Assembly (NCBI RefSeq): GCF_037038585.1
Contig: NC_092541.1
Coordinates: 1,540,445-1,604,444, forward strand
DNA: 64,000 nucleotides
From: Patagioenas fasciata
Taxonomy: Eukaryota > Chordata > Aves > Columbiformes > Columbidae
Direction of reading: 5' to 3'
In this document: piece by piece, positions 54,401-64,000 of the stretch
How the letters are laid out: each line of letters begins with the position of its first letter
How positions within the stretch are numbered: the first letter of the stretch is position 1
Notes under the pieces: generated by a model
The model's input: the letters and a program-made list of their open reading frames with translations, nothing else
Database searches by the model: none
What the model was told of the DNA's origin: nothing
Translations under genes and position numbers: made by a program

Positions 54401-57400
54401 AGCCCCCAGGCCTGGCAGATGCTGCCCCTGGGGAGGGCGTTTGGCCAACAGCAAGATACTAAGGGACATGTAGATGCTTGAGCGTGTGGCTGGGGTGCAG
54501 GATGTGTCCACAGTCCCCAGAACATCACCCTAACAGCTCCTTCTCCCCAGGAAGGGACCGGAGAAGGGACTCTGCTGCCTGCCAGCGCTGCTCCAGGGAG
54601 CCAGGGAGGAAGGTGCTTCTCCCCATGGCAGCCAACCCCCCGACATAACACCAGCCAAACTGGACACCGCGGGCCCACAGGTGACCCCCTCCGACCAGCA
54701 CCGACCTGCCCATGACATCCAGCCCAGCCCGGACTCATCTGCTGCTGCTGTGCCCCATGCTGGCCCCACATCCCACGTGTTGGCCGTGGGCAGACACCGC
54801 GATGCCGCGACCATCACTGGTGGGTAGAGCTGAGCGGTGCCGGCGGACGGCCCTGGGGACTGGGCATTGGGTTGAGGAGCTGGGGCAGCTCTGGGCTGGT
54901 GCCTTGTCCTGTCCCCGTTCTGTGACTGGAGCTGAGTCACCGTCCTGGCATCTGTCACCGCACGCTGGCATCCCTGGCTTGCTGTCCCCAGTGCCACACG
55001 GCTGGGCAGAGTGTGGCCAGGAGATGGCAGCAGGACCCTGCCCGCAGAAAGCGGGGTGTTGAGGTGGGACAGAGGAGAGCTGAGGCAGGGGGTCCCTGTG
55101 TGCCACCCCTCGGGGGGACCCCAGTCCCCACATGAGTGGCCTTGGGGGCAGATCTACTGGTGGCACCAGCCTCAAACGCCGAGGGGACAGATGGGGCTAA
55201 GGATTCCATGGCCCGCCCTGGATCCCCTCCTCCCAGGTGTCCCCCACCCTTGTCTGATGCTTGTCCCTCTGTCCCCAGACCTGTGCAGCGGCGATGTCCC
55301 CGAGGTGGAGATCATCAGCCTGCTGGGCGAGCAGCTGCCCCGCTACACGCTGCGGGCTGACACCGTCTTCGGCTATGACCACGACGACTGGCTGCATGTC
55401 CCCCCCGGCCCCCCAGAGCCCCTGTCTCCCCTCACCCCCCAGCAGATCGAGGAGACCCTGCAATATTTCCGTGAGTGTCTCGTCCCGCACCACGGGGCTG
55501 GTGAGGGCAGCAGGGTGCAGGCAGCAGGGTGCAGGCAGGGATGCAGGCAGGGATGCAGGCAGCGGTGCAGGCAGGGATGCAGGCAGGGATGCAGGCAGCG
55601 GTGCAGGCAGCGATGCAGGCAGGGATGCAGGCAGCGGTGCAGGCAGGGATGCAGGCAGCGGTGCAGGCAGGGATGCAGGCAGGGATGCAGGCAGCGGTGC
55701 AGGCAGGGATGCAGGCAGGGATGCAGGCAGCGGTGCAGGCAGGGATGCAGGCAGGGATGCAGGCAGCGGTGCAGGCAGGGATGCAGGCAGGGATGCAGGC
55801 AGCAGTGCAGGCATCACTGGCTGGGCTGGGTCAGGGCCGTGAGGGCAGTGCAGGAGCTAATCGCCGCTAATGGGATTGACGGGCTGGATTTCCTTGCCTG
55901 GAACATCCCGGGCTAATTCTGGGAGCAGCTTCGTCTGAGCTGAGCCGGATGCTCAGAGAGAGCCACTGCCATCTCCAGGGACCCTCTGCATGTCCCTGAT
56001 CCCATGCACTGTGCTGTGGCTCCCTGGGGTGGCACAACGGTGGGGGGACAGTGCAGGATGTGCTGGTGACCCCCCCGTGCTGTAGCCCCACCAAGCACAG
56101 CAGCCTGGACCAGCCGAGGGGATGGTGGGGTCGCTGCTGCTGGTGAACTCCCCAGAACCATGGGGTGCAGGTGCCTGGGGGGCGACACCCACAGCCCCCC
56201 AGCCAGTTAGGGGTGATGCCTCGTGGCTGTGCAGCGAGGTTGGTTCCCAGCGCGGGGTCGGGGTTCAGCGGGGGGCACAGACGGATTATCTCTGCTTTGC
56301 TTCTGCCTCTGGCCCACGTGCGGCGGGGGCAGGATTAGAGTGAGGGGCTGGGGGATGGATGTGGGGCAGCAGGAGACAGATGGGGCTGAGGGCCCGGCCC
56401 TGCTGTTGGCCCCATTGCCACCCCCCTGCCTGCGACAGGCTGGGGACAAACCCTCACTGTGCCCTGCCTGCGCTTGCAGCCCTCCCCATGCTGCGCCCCT
56501 CCCTGGTCAGCAGGCAGTGGGGTGCAGCCCCCCAGCCATCAGCACCTCCTCCCCTGCAGCTCCAGTGCAAGGGGTTGAGCCCCAAACACCATTCACTCGC
56601 CATAGATTTTAGCAGGACCCCAGGCACCCCCATGCCTTCTCTGTGGGGACAGCCGCGCTCGTCCCCGGGAGCCCCGTGGGTCACGTTTCTCCGTGGCTCC
56701 AGTGCCACTTGCATGTGCCAGCGTGGAGGGGGCCGCACTGTCTCATCCCTTTACCCAAACCATTAAGCTGCCATCAGAAATAGCCCCCTGTAATCTGCTT
56801 GTGCAGAGACACGGGAGACCTGGCCGGAGGAGCAAATCCCTGGGCAGGGGATTAGGAAGAAGTGGCTCCTGCCCTGTCCATGCCAAGACACACACTTTGT
56901 GTCCTTGGGGTGCCCGGGGGAGTGCCCGGTGAGCTGGCTGGGTCCCTGCCCTCGCACTCTGCTGTCACCAGGAAAAACTCTGGTGCAAAGAGGGAGAGGC
57001 CGGGTCTGAGGGCACCTGGCTCCGGCCCCAGCTCCAGGAGGGTCCCGGTGGTTATGGCAGGATGTGGTTTGGGGTCAGGATCGCGGTGGATGGGAGTCCA
57101 GCAGGAAAATAACAGCATAGTGAGCTGCTGAGGGGCAGCCCCAGCCTCGTCGATTCATTGATTAGTTTGGTACTAACGAGGAGTTGCATTGGGGTAGGTG
57201 ACGGGTGCAGGCAGCGCACCGTGGTGCCGCGGCATGGGGTGCTCAGTGCACCCCGCTGCCCTCCCGCCTGCGAGGTTTGTGCTACGTGCCAGCCAGCTCC
57301 TCCATAATTCAGCACAGCATCATTTATTCAGTTCTCCTGCCTCGGCGCTGCCTCTGCACAAGTGTGGTTATGGGGGATGCCAGCTAGGGAGCGTGGGGCA

Positions 57401-60400
57401 GCCTGGACAGGGCATGGGGGGCCAGATTTGTGCCAGCCCATGCTCAGAGCATGGAGGTGCTGAGTGGGGCAGGTTGGAGTGGGTTGGGAAAGCCCTTTCC
57501 CAGCTCACAGACCTGGCACATCCCAGCACTGCGCTGCACACTCAAACGTGCAGGATTTGCAGTGAGCTGTGTTGGTGACGATGGGGGGGACCCAGGCCTT
57601 GGGGACAGGCTTGGGGTGAAGAGTAAGGCTGGTCAGGAAGTGGACAGGGAGCTTTGGCAAAGCTGTCCTGTGGTGTGACATGATGTGACCATCATGGGGA
57701 CCCCAGCCCTGCACGCTGGCTGGGTTTAGCATGAATGACCTGAAACCTTGCCTTGTTCCTCCGAAGGAACAGAAGCTGTTTGTGCAGCTGGGATCAGCCC
57801 TACAAAGCTGCTGCTCAGGCATCAGTGACCCCCAAGTGTCCCCTCTAAGCAGCTGGTGCTCAGCACCATCCATGGGGACAATTGTGTTCATGGACTGGGA
57901 GGCTGAGCAGGACTGTCCTGATGGGTCCCCAGGGCGCCCCAACAGGGAGCCTGGTCTTGGGGTACGTAATGGGATGCGAGTCCGTAGGGTGTCCTAAGGG
58001 AGCCTGGTCCTGGGGTGCATGATGGGGACCGTGTCCGTGAGGTGTCCTAAGGGAGCCTGGTCCTGGGGTGCTTGTTGTCCCCATGTCCCCAGGGTGCCCG
58101 GGGCATGGTGCAGCCGCAGCGAGACGATCCCCGCCGCGGCGGAGCGGGCAGCCCCCGGTCCCCCCCCGGCCCCGCCGCCCCCGCCCCGCTCCCGCCCGGC
58201 ACCGCCCCCGGCCCAGGCAGGTGCGCTCGGCCGGAGCGACCCTATAAATAGGGGCGGGAGCGGCCGGCTGGGCTGGTCGCGGTGGGCTCGGCTTAGCTGG
58301 GCTTGGCTCCGCACCATGGAGATCTGGAGCAGCCCCGCCGCCTACGACGAGCTGAACGGGAACGCGGAGCCGGGGGGCGGCGGCGCCGACCCCATCGCCC
58401 GGGAGCTGGAGGAAGGTGAGGGCGGCCCGAGCCGGTGATGCCCGGGGCGGCCCCGGGAGCGCGGCTGCGGCGGAGCCGGGGAGCGCGGAGTGGAGCTGGG
58501 GCTGGTCCGGAGCGGGTGGGGGGGGCCGGGGATCGGGGTCTCTACCCGGGTGGGTGCTGTCGCCCTTCCCGTTCGTGTGTTCCCCCCTCCCCGCTGCGGG
58601 GTGCGCAGGGCTCCATCCTGGGAGAGCTGCCGCCTGGTCCCATGGGGGCCCCCTGGGTCACCCTGACCCCAGGGAGGGCTGTCACCACTGCCGTGGGATG
58701 GGGCGAGGGTTGCCCGCTGGGTCTGTGTGTGCCCATGGGGATGGGGTCTGCCCTTCCATTGGGTGCGGATCCCCGAATTGCACTGGTCCCTTCATTATGC
58801 TGGACCAGGCCCGCGGATGGGGCGGGTGTTTACATGTTTGCCAGCACTGCAGCCCCAGTGCCTCCCAGGTCCTGCCGCTTGCTCCAACCGTAACGATGCT
58901 CATGCTCTAATTATTTCCAATTAACGGCTCAGGGGCCTGACGAGGTGCAGCTGGGGACCCCTGCAGGGAGCAAGCTCTGTTGGGGCGTGGGGAGGGGTGT
59001 GAGGCTGGGGCTGCACTTGGCCCCTCTCCCTGCGGACGTGCCTGCTGGGGTGTGTGCCCACCGGGGCACGGGGCCAGCGCCCAGGGCGGTGGGGACAGGA
59101 TGGGGACGGGGTTGGCAAGTGGGGGCATTGCTATGACAACGGGCACATCATTACACAACCCCAGCTGGGGCAGCATAATGGGATTTGTGTGGCTGAGCTC
59201 TCCTGTTAACCCACTTTGTTTGCCCGGTTGGGGATGCGGCCCAGGCACCGCTCTGCTGGGGGAAACTGAGGCGGGTGACCTTGGGGCAGTCGGATGTCAG
59301 AAGGGAGCGACCAGGAGTGGCTGTGTGGTGCAGGCAGGACCCAGGGCTTCGTGCTCGCTGTCGTCTCCCTCCCGCCGCGCAGCCCCAGCGTTGCCATCTG
59401 GGTGCCTGCCTGGGGCTGCCTGGCAGCTTCTGCAGGCGTCGTTGGCAGGATTGGTGCTGGGGGGACAGACGGGCCACCTCTCCCTGCCAGAGACCCAGAT
59501 AGCGGTGGGGAGGAGGCAAAGCTTTTTCTGGGACCCAGCCTGACGCCATAGCACTGCATGTTGGCATCGCAGGCTGCCTGTTTCTGAGGCAACCTGCCTG
59601 CAGCCGCCTTTGCCCCCGGTGCTCAGCGTGCCGATGGCTGCGCTGCTGCAGCTGGGGGGACGTTGGGGCGAGTGGGGGGTGCAGCATCCTGAAAGGATGC
59701 GCTTGGCTCTGCCTTGGTCAGCGTCTCCAGGGAGAAACTAGGGCAGGGCTGGCTCCTCGTGGGGGGGATCTGGGGGAGGGGGCTGGGGACAGATTGGAGG
59801 GGACGCTGCCTGCGAGCCTGGCTCAGCATGGTGCCACCCACCACTATATATACTGGAGCTCCAGACTGTTTTTCGCTGGAGATGTCACCTCCGATTCTGT
59901 CTGTGCCATCTGCCTTTCCCCATCCCTCCTTCCCGTCCGTGTGTCCTGTGGCGGGGCTGGCGCTGTGTCTGGGTTGGGGTGGTGGGTGCAGCGAGGGGGG
60001 AGATCTTTCCTGCTGCCCCAGGATGTGGGCAGGGTTGGGGGAGAAGTGAGAGCACCGTGTTTCATGTGATGCTCTCATTGCTTTGAGCATCCCTGCCTGC
60101 CTCTGCCCCACGCCATGGCTGGTGCTGCTAAGCAGATAAAAGGTCCTTTTTGGTGGCCAGCGTGGAGCAGCTTCGTGCCACCTGCAGCAGCCACCTCCCG
60201 TTCCCTCTGCCGTGCAACACTGGGGTCTGCGATGGGAAGTGGTGACGCAGGGCAGGAGGCAGCGGGGGGACAGTGCTGAGCAATGCGGGGGTTCACCCTT
60301 CACCCTCCTCCCCCAGTCCTGTGCGCTGAACGGGTGGCCAGGATCACCAAGACCTACCATGACATTGATGCAGTCACCAACCTGCTGGATGAGGTATGTT

Positions 60401-63400
60401 GGTGCCCTCCCTGCTCACGGGCTTGGGCTGGGGGCTGGTGGGACCCCGGGTGTGCAGGGATGGGTGAGGGAAAGAGGGGACAGAGCAGGGGACGGGCCCT
60501 GGCTGACACAGACCTGCCCCTTGCAGAAGGAGCGGGACCTGGAGCTGGCAGCACGCATCGGGCAGTCCCTGCTGAAGCAGAACCGGAGCCTGACCGAGCG
60601 CAACGAGCTCCTGGAGGAGCAGCTGGAGTTGGCCAAAGAGGAGGTAGCGGTCCCTGGGTGCAAGGTCCTGGCCTTGGGGACCTGGGGATGGATGTGGTGG
60701 CCGTTTGCTGAGGAGTCCCAGTGGCCTAATGGATGAGACCCTGGATGGGGAATGCAGCAATGACCAAGGGGTAATGGCAGCACATTGCTGCCCCTAATAG
60801 AAGGAGGAGTGTCCAGACCTGCTGAATATGTTGAGGCCTTGCAAGCAGGAGCTAAACTACAATGTTGAGGGAGGTGGTGAAGAGGTGACAATGTCATGCT
60901 GCATCCTCCATCGAAGGGTCACTCAATAATCAGGCCTGACCCACTTCTGAGGCAAGTGCTGCCCCGCTGCCAAGGTTAAAGGCGGAAAAACCTCATTGCC
61001 CTGGTCAGAGCCTCAAACCATTTAGGGAGTGCTAGAGTGAGGTTGAGGTTGGACTCAATGATCCTGAGGATCTTTCCCAGCCAAAATGGTTCTATGACTG
61101 ACACATGTCAATGTACCGACGTCCCTTCCCCTCCCAGATCGCCCAGCTGCGCCATGAGGTCTCCATGCGGGATGACCTGCTCCACTTCTACACCACCACG
61201 ACGGAGGAGAGCGAGCCCACCTCTGCCACCTCCACGCCGTGAGTTGGAGGGTCCTTGTCCCACGGCAGCCGTGGGTCCAGCCCCACAGAGCTGGGTTGCT
61301 GCAGATGCCTGCCTGGGGGGTGGGGGGGTGGGGGGCAGCCCCATCCTGCCTGCACTGCGGGTGCTCAGCGCCTTCCCTGCTGTCCCCAGGCTGCGCCGGC
61401 ACGAGTCCTCGCTGTCCCTGCACCAGTACTTCCAGTACGACACCTTGCAGCAGAAACTCAGGTGTCTGGAGGAGGAGAACCAGAAGCTTCGCATGGAGGT
61501 GAGTGGAGCCGGCTGCTGGGACCCCCCCTCCCCATCTCCCCGTGCCCCCCTCGCTGCTGGGGGACCCGCGCTGGCCCTCGGGGAGGCTGGAGGTCCCGCC
61601 TGCCACCCTCAGCCCCTCCAACGCTCTTGCCCAGGCCACCAACATCACAACCGAGACCTCTCGGTACGAGGACCAGGAGCAGCAGCTGATGATCGACTGT
61701 GTGGAGCAGTTCTGTACGTGGGGCTGGGCTGGGGGGGCAGCTCCTCAGTGGGTCGGGGGGGTCTGCAGGGGGTGGGGCGCTGTGCTCTGGCAGTGATGGA
61801 ACCCCGTTTTTTCCCCAGCCGAAGCAAGCCAGCAGGTCCTTTACCTCTCGGACGAGCTGGCGCACAAGGCGGAGGACGCGGCGCGGCAGCAGGAGGAGAT
61901 CAGCCAGCTCCTGGCGCAGGTGGCCGACCTGCAGCACAAGTGCCGTGCGGTGAGTGTTCCCCCCATGCCGGGGACATGCTGGGGGGTGCGGGGGGGGCCA
62001 CAGCTGCCTGACCTTTCTCATCCTACCCTCAGTACGGCTCAGAGGTGGAGGAGCTCCAGCAGCACCTGGCCGTGGCCAAGGAGGTGCAGCAGCAGCTCCG
62101 GACGGAGGTGAGCGCAGGGAGGGACCAGCCGTGGGTGCCCTGGTTTTGGGGGGGGGGTCCTGCGGTGCCTGAGCTGTGCCCCCGCCCGCAGCTGCGGGAC
62201 CTGCAGGAGAAGTACGCGGAGTGCGGGGGGATGCTGCAGGAAGCCCAGGAGGAGGTGAAGAGCCTGCGCAGCCGCAGCCTGCCCAACAGCACCGTCAGCC
62301 GCTACGCTGCCCCCAGCCTCCTGCCTGTGGTGAGTGGGGGGCGCGGGGAGGCCTGGGGGGGCTCTGCTCCACCTCTCTGCTCACACCAGGTCCCCTGTGT
62401 CTCCAGGACTCACTGGCAGCTGAGATCAAGGGGACAATGAGGAAAGGGACAGACAGCTCCTCCTCGGACTACAAGTGAGTGCTGGCATCGGTGGGTTGTG
62501 CTGGGACAGGATGGGGGGCCCGTCCCTGCCTGGGGGACACATCCTGCCCGCTTTCTGCCCACAGGAGCTACTGGCGTGTCTTTGAGACGGTGAAAGCGGT
62601 GAACCAGGCGGCCAAAGCCAAGTCTTGCTCTGAGTCTCCCCACAACACACCGGGCTCCAAGCAGTTGTCGGCTGCTCCTTCTGGAGGGGCCAGCACCCCC
62701 CACACTGGCTCAGAGAGCACCCAGTGAGTGGGGGTATCGGGCTGGGTGGGACGGAGGGGGCATTGGCAGGATGTTACAGTCGTAGAGAAGCTTGTGTTGA
62801 AGAGACTTCCAAAGCTCCCGCAGTGCCCCCCCTGCCATGACAGGGACATCTTCACCAGCTCAGGGTGCTCAGAGCCCCGTCCAGCCTGGCCTGGGATGTC
62901 TCCAGGGATGGTTCATCCACCACCTCTCTGGGCAACCTGGGCCAGGCTCTCACCACCCTCAGGGCCAACAATTCCTTCCTCATGTCCAGCCTGAATCTCC
63001 CTCCTTTAGTTTCAAACCATCACCCCTTGTCCTATCGCAACAGACCCTGCTCAAAAGTCTCTCCCTACCACATGTTGATTGCATCAGAGCATTAATCAAC
63101 GCTGCAAGCTTGGGGCAAGGGGAGGGCAAGCGCAGCAATAAGGGGATGGTGCAGTGCAGGGCTGTGGCCCCAGCACCCTGACCCTGTCCCCTCTGGCAGG
63201 GGTGAGGGGACCGGAGAGGAGCCCCGGGCAGCCCCGGGCCGGCAGGACCTGGAGGCAGCGGTGCAGCGGCTGTCGGCGCGGCAGCAGAGCCACGGCTCGC
63301 AGGAGCGCTCCTTCTTCGAGGCGGAGCGGGAGCACAAGCTTTGGCAGCTGAGGGATGGGGAGAGCTCCAGCGGCTTCCTCACCCCCAACGAGAGCATCGT

Positions 63401-64000
63401 CTCCACCGGGACCCACTACTCGGGGGGCTCAGAGCTCACCACCGGCTCCGGCTTCTCCCTTGGCTCCCTCACCTACTTGCCCGACAAGCTGCAGATTGTG
63501 AAGCCCCTGGAAGGTGAGGGGTGGAGGGGACGTCCTGGTGTGTGAAGCTGGAGATGCTGGGAGGGTCCTGTGACACCAGCTGAGCCCTCCCGCTGGCTGT
63601 GTCCCCCCAGGCTCTGTGACACTCCACCACTGGCAGCAGCTGGCACGGCCCAACCTGGGTGGGATCCTGGTGCCCCGTCCTGGGGTGCTCACCAAAGACT
63701 TCAGGCAGCTGGACATTGACCTGGAGGAGGTCTACAGCCTCAATGACCTGGAGGAGGATGATGTGGACGCCAGCTCCTTCCAACTGCTCCCTACCTCAAC
63801 ACCCACCAAAGCCAAGGAGCGCCCCGGGGGTGAGCGTGGGGCGAGGGGGCGGAGGGGACGTGTCCCCCAGGATGCCCATGTCCCCCAGGACTCCCCCGTC
63901 CCGCTGCCCCTTGCACGCCCCCGTGCTGTCCCCTCTTGCAGCCTGTCCCTGCCACCCCTCGGTCCCCGTGGGGATGCTCCGACTGCAGCTGCACGAGGGC
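51411..64000 (+). CDS. HAP1: Huntingtin-associated protein 1 / TRAK-like motor adaptor, long form (3' end off window)
   Basis: This coiled-coil adaptor couples dynein-dynactin and kinesin-1 to organelles. Exons are 51411-51459, 55279-55470, 60317-60393, 60527-60643, 61138-61238, 61390-61498, 61635-61713, 61819-61949, 62033-62107, 62192-62329, 62407-62474, 62565-62723, 63200-63513, 63611-63829 and 63942 onward. All phases join, giving 629 codons in view. Exon 2 carries the TRAK-type block VPEVEIISLLGEQLPRYTLR and GYDHDDWLH. The HAP1_N coiled coil follows, with the dynein-binding CC1-box AARIG at residues 114-118 and RNELLEEQLELAKEE. Then come LPNSTVSRY, a Ser/Thr-rich linker and the TRAK C-terminal block [20 protein letters not shown]. 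Sequence similarity is to TRAK1/2 as much as to HAP1; position next to JUP makes it HAP1. The joining of exon 51411 to 55279 is by phase and splice signals only. Confidence 0.85.
52596..52878 (-). mobile_element. CR1 LINE 3' end in HAP1 intron 1
   Basis: The plus strand begins GAATCATAGAATCATTTTGG, the reverse complement of a CR1 terminus. GATCATTGAGTCCAACCATT, CCAGCACTGTCCTGGGCAGC and the reverse complement of the GAGGTTGGAT block follow. Confidence 0.93.
52911..52974. repeat. 16-bp tandem repeat, 4 copies
   Basis: The unit GTGCAGGCAGGGAGAT occurs four times head to tail; the third copy is altered to GCACACACAGGGAGAT. It directly adjoins the 5'-truncated end of the neighbouring CR1. Confidence 0.85.
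52975..55278 (+). other. HAP1: HAP1 intron 1, remaining part
   Basis: About 2.3 kb of GC-rich intron with no recognisable exon, transposon or RNA gene. Frames open on both strands are short or lack motifs. Confidence 0.5.
55531..55812. repeat. 12-bp minisatellite, about 23 copies, 60 bp after a HAP1 donor site
   Basis: Units of the form GCAGGCAGGGAT (A) and GCAGGCAGCGGT (B) run head to tail for about 280 bp, mostly in an A-A-B order that gives a 36-bp higher-order period. A few bases upstream, two degenerate CAGGGTGCAGGCAG copies mark its origin. Because the unit is divisible by three, every frame reads open; the resulting repeats are not proteins. The array begins 60 bp downstream of the splice donor at 55471. 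Confidence 0.95.
55813..57941 (+). other. HAP1: HAP1 intron between TRAK-type exon and HAP1-type promoter
   Basis: About 2.1 kb of GC-rich sequence, with AT-richer islands near 56740-56800 and 57120-57200. No exon, mobile element or RNA gene was recognised. Confidence 0.5.
57942..58080. repeat. 54-bp tandem repeat, about 2.6 copies, upstream of HAP1 internal promoter
   Basis: Copies start at 57942, 57996 and 58049, each opening with a GGGAGCCTGGTC(T/C)TGGGGT block and closing with GGTGTCCT. The last copy is truncated and runs into the CpG-rich promoter. Confidence 0.85.
58243..58250 (+). promoter_or_regulatory. TATA box of the internal HAP1 promoter
   Basis: TATAAATA in a CpG-rich, GC-box-rich context (58140-58240), 73 bp upstream of the ATG at 58316. 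This predicts a start site near 58275 and a 5' UTR of about 40 bases. Confidence 0.8.
58316..58415 (+). CDS. HAP1: HAP1-type alternative first coding exon
   Basis: The ATG at 58316 (context CGCACCATGG, close to Kozak) opens 33 codons, MEIWSSPAAYDELNG onward to ARELEE, then a donor GTGAGG at 58416. Phase 1 matches the exon at 60317, giving ELEEVLCAERV. Its IW-xx-PAAY and RELEE motifs correspond to the mammalian HAP1 N terminus (GIWKTPAAY and IRELEE, from memory), not to TRAKs. The short form has 582 codons in view and a CC1-box at residues 67-71. It lacks the TRAK-type block of the long form. Confidence 0.85.
61031..61098 (+). mobile_element. Short CR1 3' tail in HAP1 intron
   Basis: Plus-strand CR1 terminus only: GGTTGGACTCAATGATCCTG and ATGGTTCTATGACTG. 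It ends about 40 bp before the exon at 61138. Confidence 0.8.
62765..63081 (-). mobile_element. CR1 LINE fragment in HAP1 intron
   Basis: Reverse-complement CR1 blocks: CTGGGCAACCTGGGCCAGGC, GACATCTTCACCAGCTCAGG, CCACCACCTCTCTGGGCAAC and a stretch ending CCTTGTCCTATCGCAACAGA. Its 3' terminus is diverged. It occupies most of the intron between 62723 and 63200. Confidence 0.88.

Noticed and set aside
55531-55812. Regular short repeats that could suggest a CRISPR array
   Set aside because: The repeats are contiguous, without unique spacers, in a vertebrate genome; it is a minisatellite.
55197-55916. Repetitive proteins (MQAG, CRQG, DAGR or LPAS repeats) read from all frames of 55531-55812
   Set aside because: A 12-bp repeat with no stop is open in every frame. 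It lies in an intron just after a donor site, so coding is unlikely.
58316-64000. Calling the right-hand gene TRAK1 or TRAK2
   Set aside because: The protein is very TRAK-like, but its position next to JUP and its IW-xx-PAAY/RELEE first exon fit HAP1.

Overview
The window is vertebrate nuclear DNA, almost certainly from a bird. It holds multi-exon genes with GT-AG introns, GC-rich CpG-island promoters, and several fragments that look like CR1 LINEs, the dominant avian retroposon. The gene order KLHL11, KLHL10, NT5C3B, FKBP10, P3H4, JUP, HAP1 is the reverse of the human 17q21 order. It fits the gene-dense microchromosome segment known from chicken (chromosome 27). The exact species cannot be fixed from the sequence.

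Layout. 1-5575: last exon and a long 3' UTR of KLHL11 (+). 5748-9510: KLHL10 (-), five exons, tail to tail with KLHL11. 10418-15143: NT5C3B (+), head to head with KLHL10. 17443-22813: FKBP10 (-), ten exons, tail to tail with NT5C3B. 24382-27543: P3H4 (+), seven exons, head to head with FKBP10. 30551-48047: JUP (+), with a CpG-island promoter, a 9.4 kb first intron and thirteen coding exons. 51331-64000: HAP1 (+), running off the right edge, with two alternative promoters and first exons.

The reading frame and splice phase were followed by eye across every junction. All complete genes give intact proteins of the expected length: KLHL10 605 aa, NT5C3B 289 aa, FKBP10 564 aa, P3H4 434 aa, JUP 747 aa.

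Functional links. KLHL10 and KLHL11 are both BTB-BACK-Kelch adaptors of cullin-3 ligases. FKBP10 and P3H4 face each other across 1.6 kb and both act on procollagen in the ER; the gap carries a sequence matching an unfolded-protein-response element. JUP is the junctional armadillo protein plakoglobin. HAP1 is a coiled-coil motor adaptor.

The most interesting region is HAP1. It carries one promoter and first-exon set of the TRAK/Milton type and a second, TATA-driven first exon of the mammalian HAP1 type. It also retains the TRAK-type C-terminal block that mammalian HAP1 appears to lack. It therefore looks like a living intermediate between the two families. A 12-bp minisatellite sits just downstream of the TRAK-type second exon, and a 54-bp tandem repeat lies upstream of the HAP1-type promoter.
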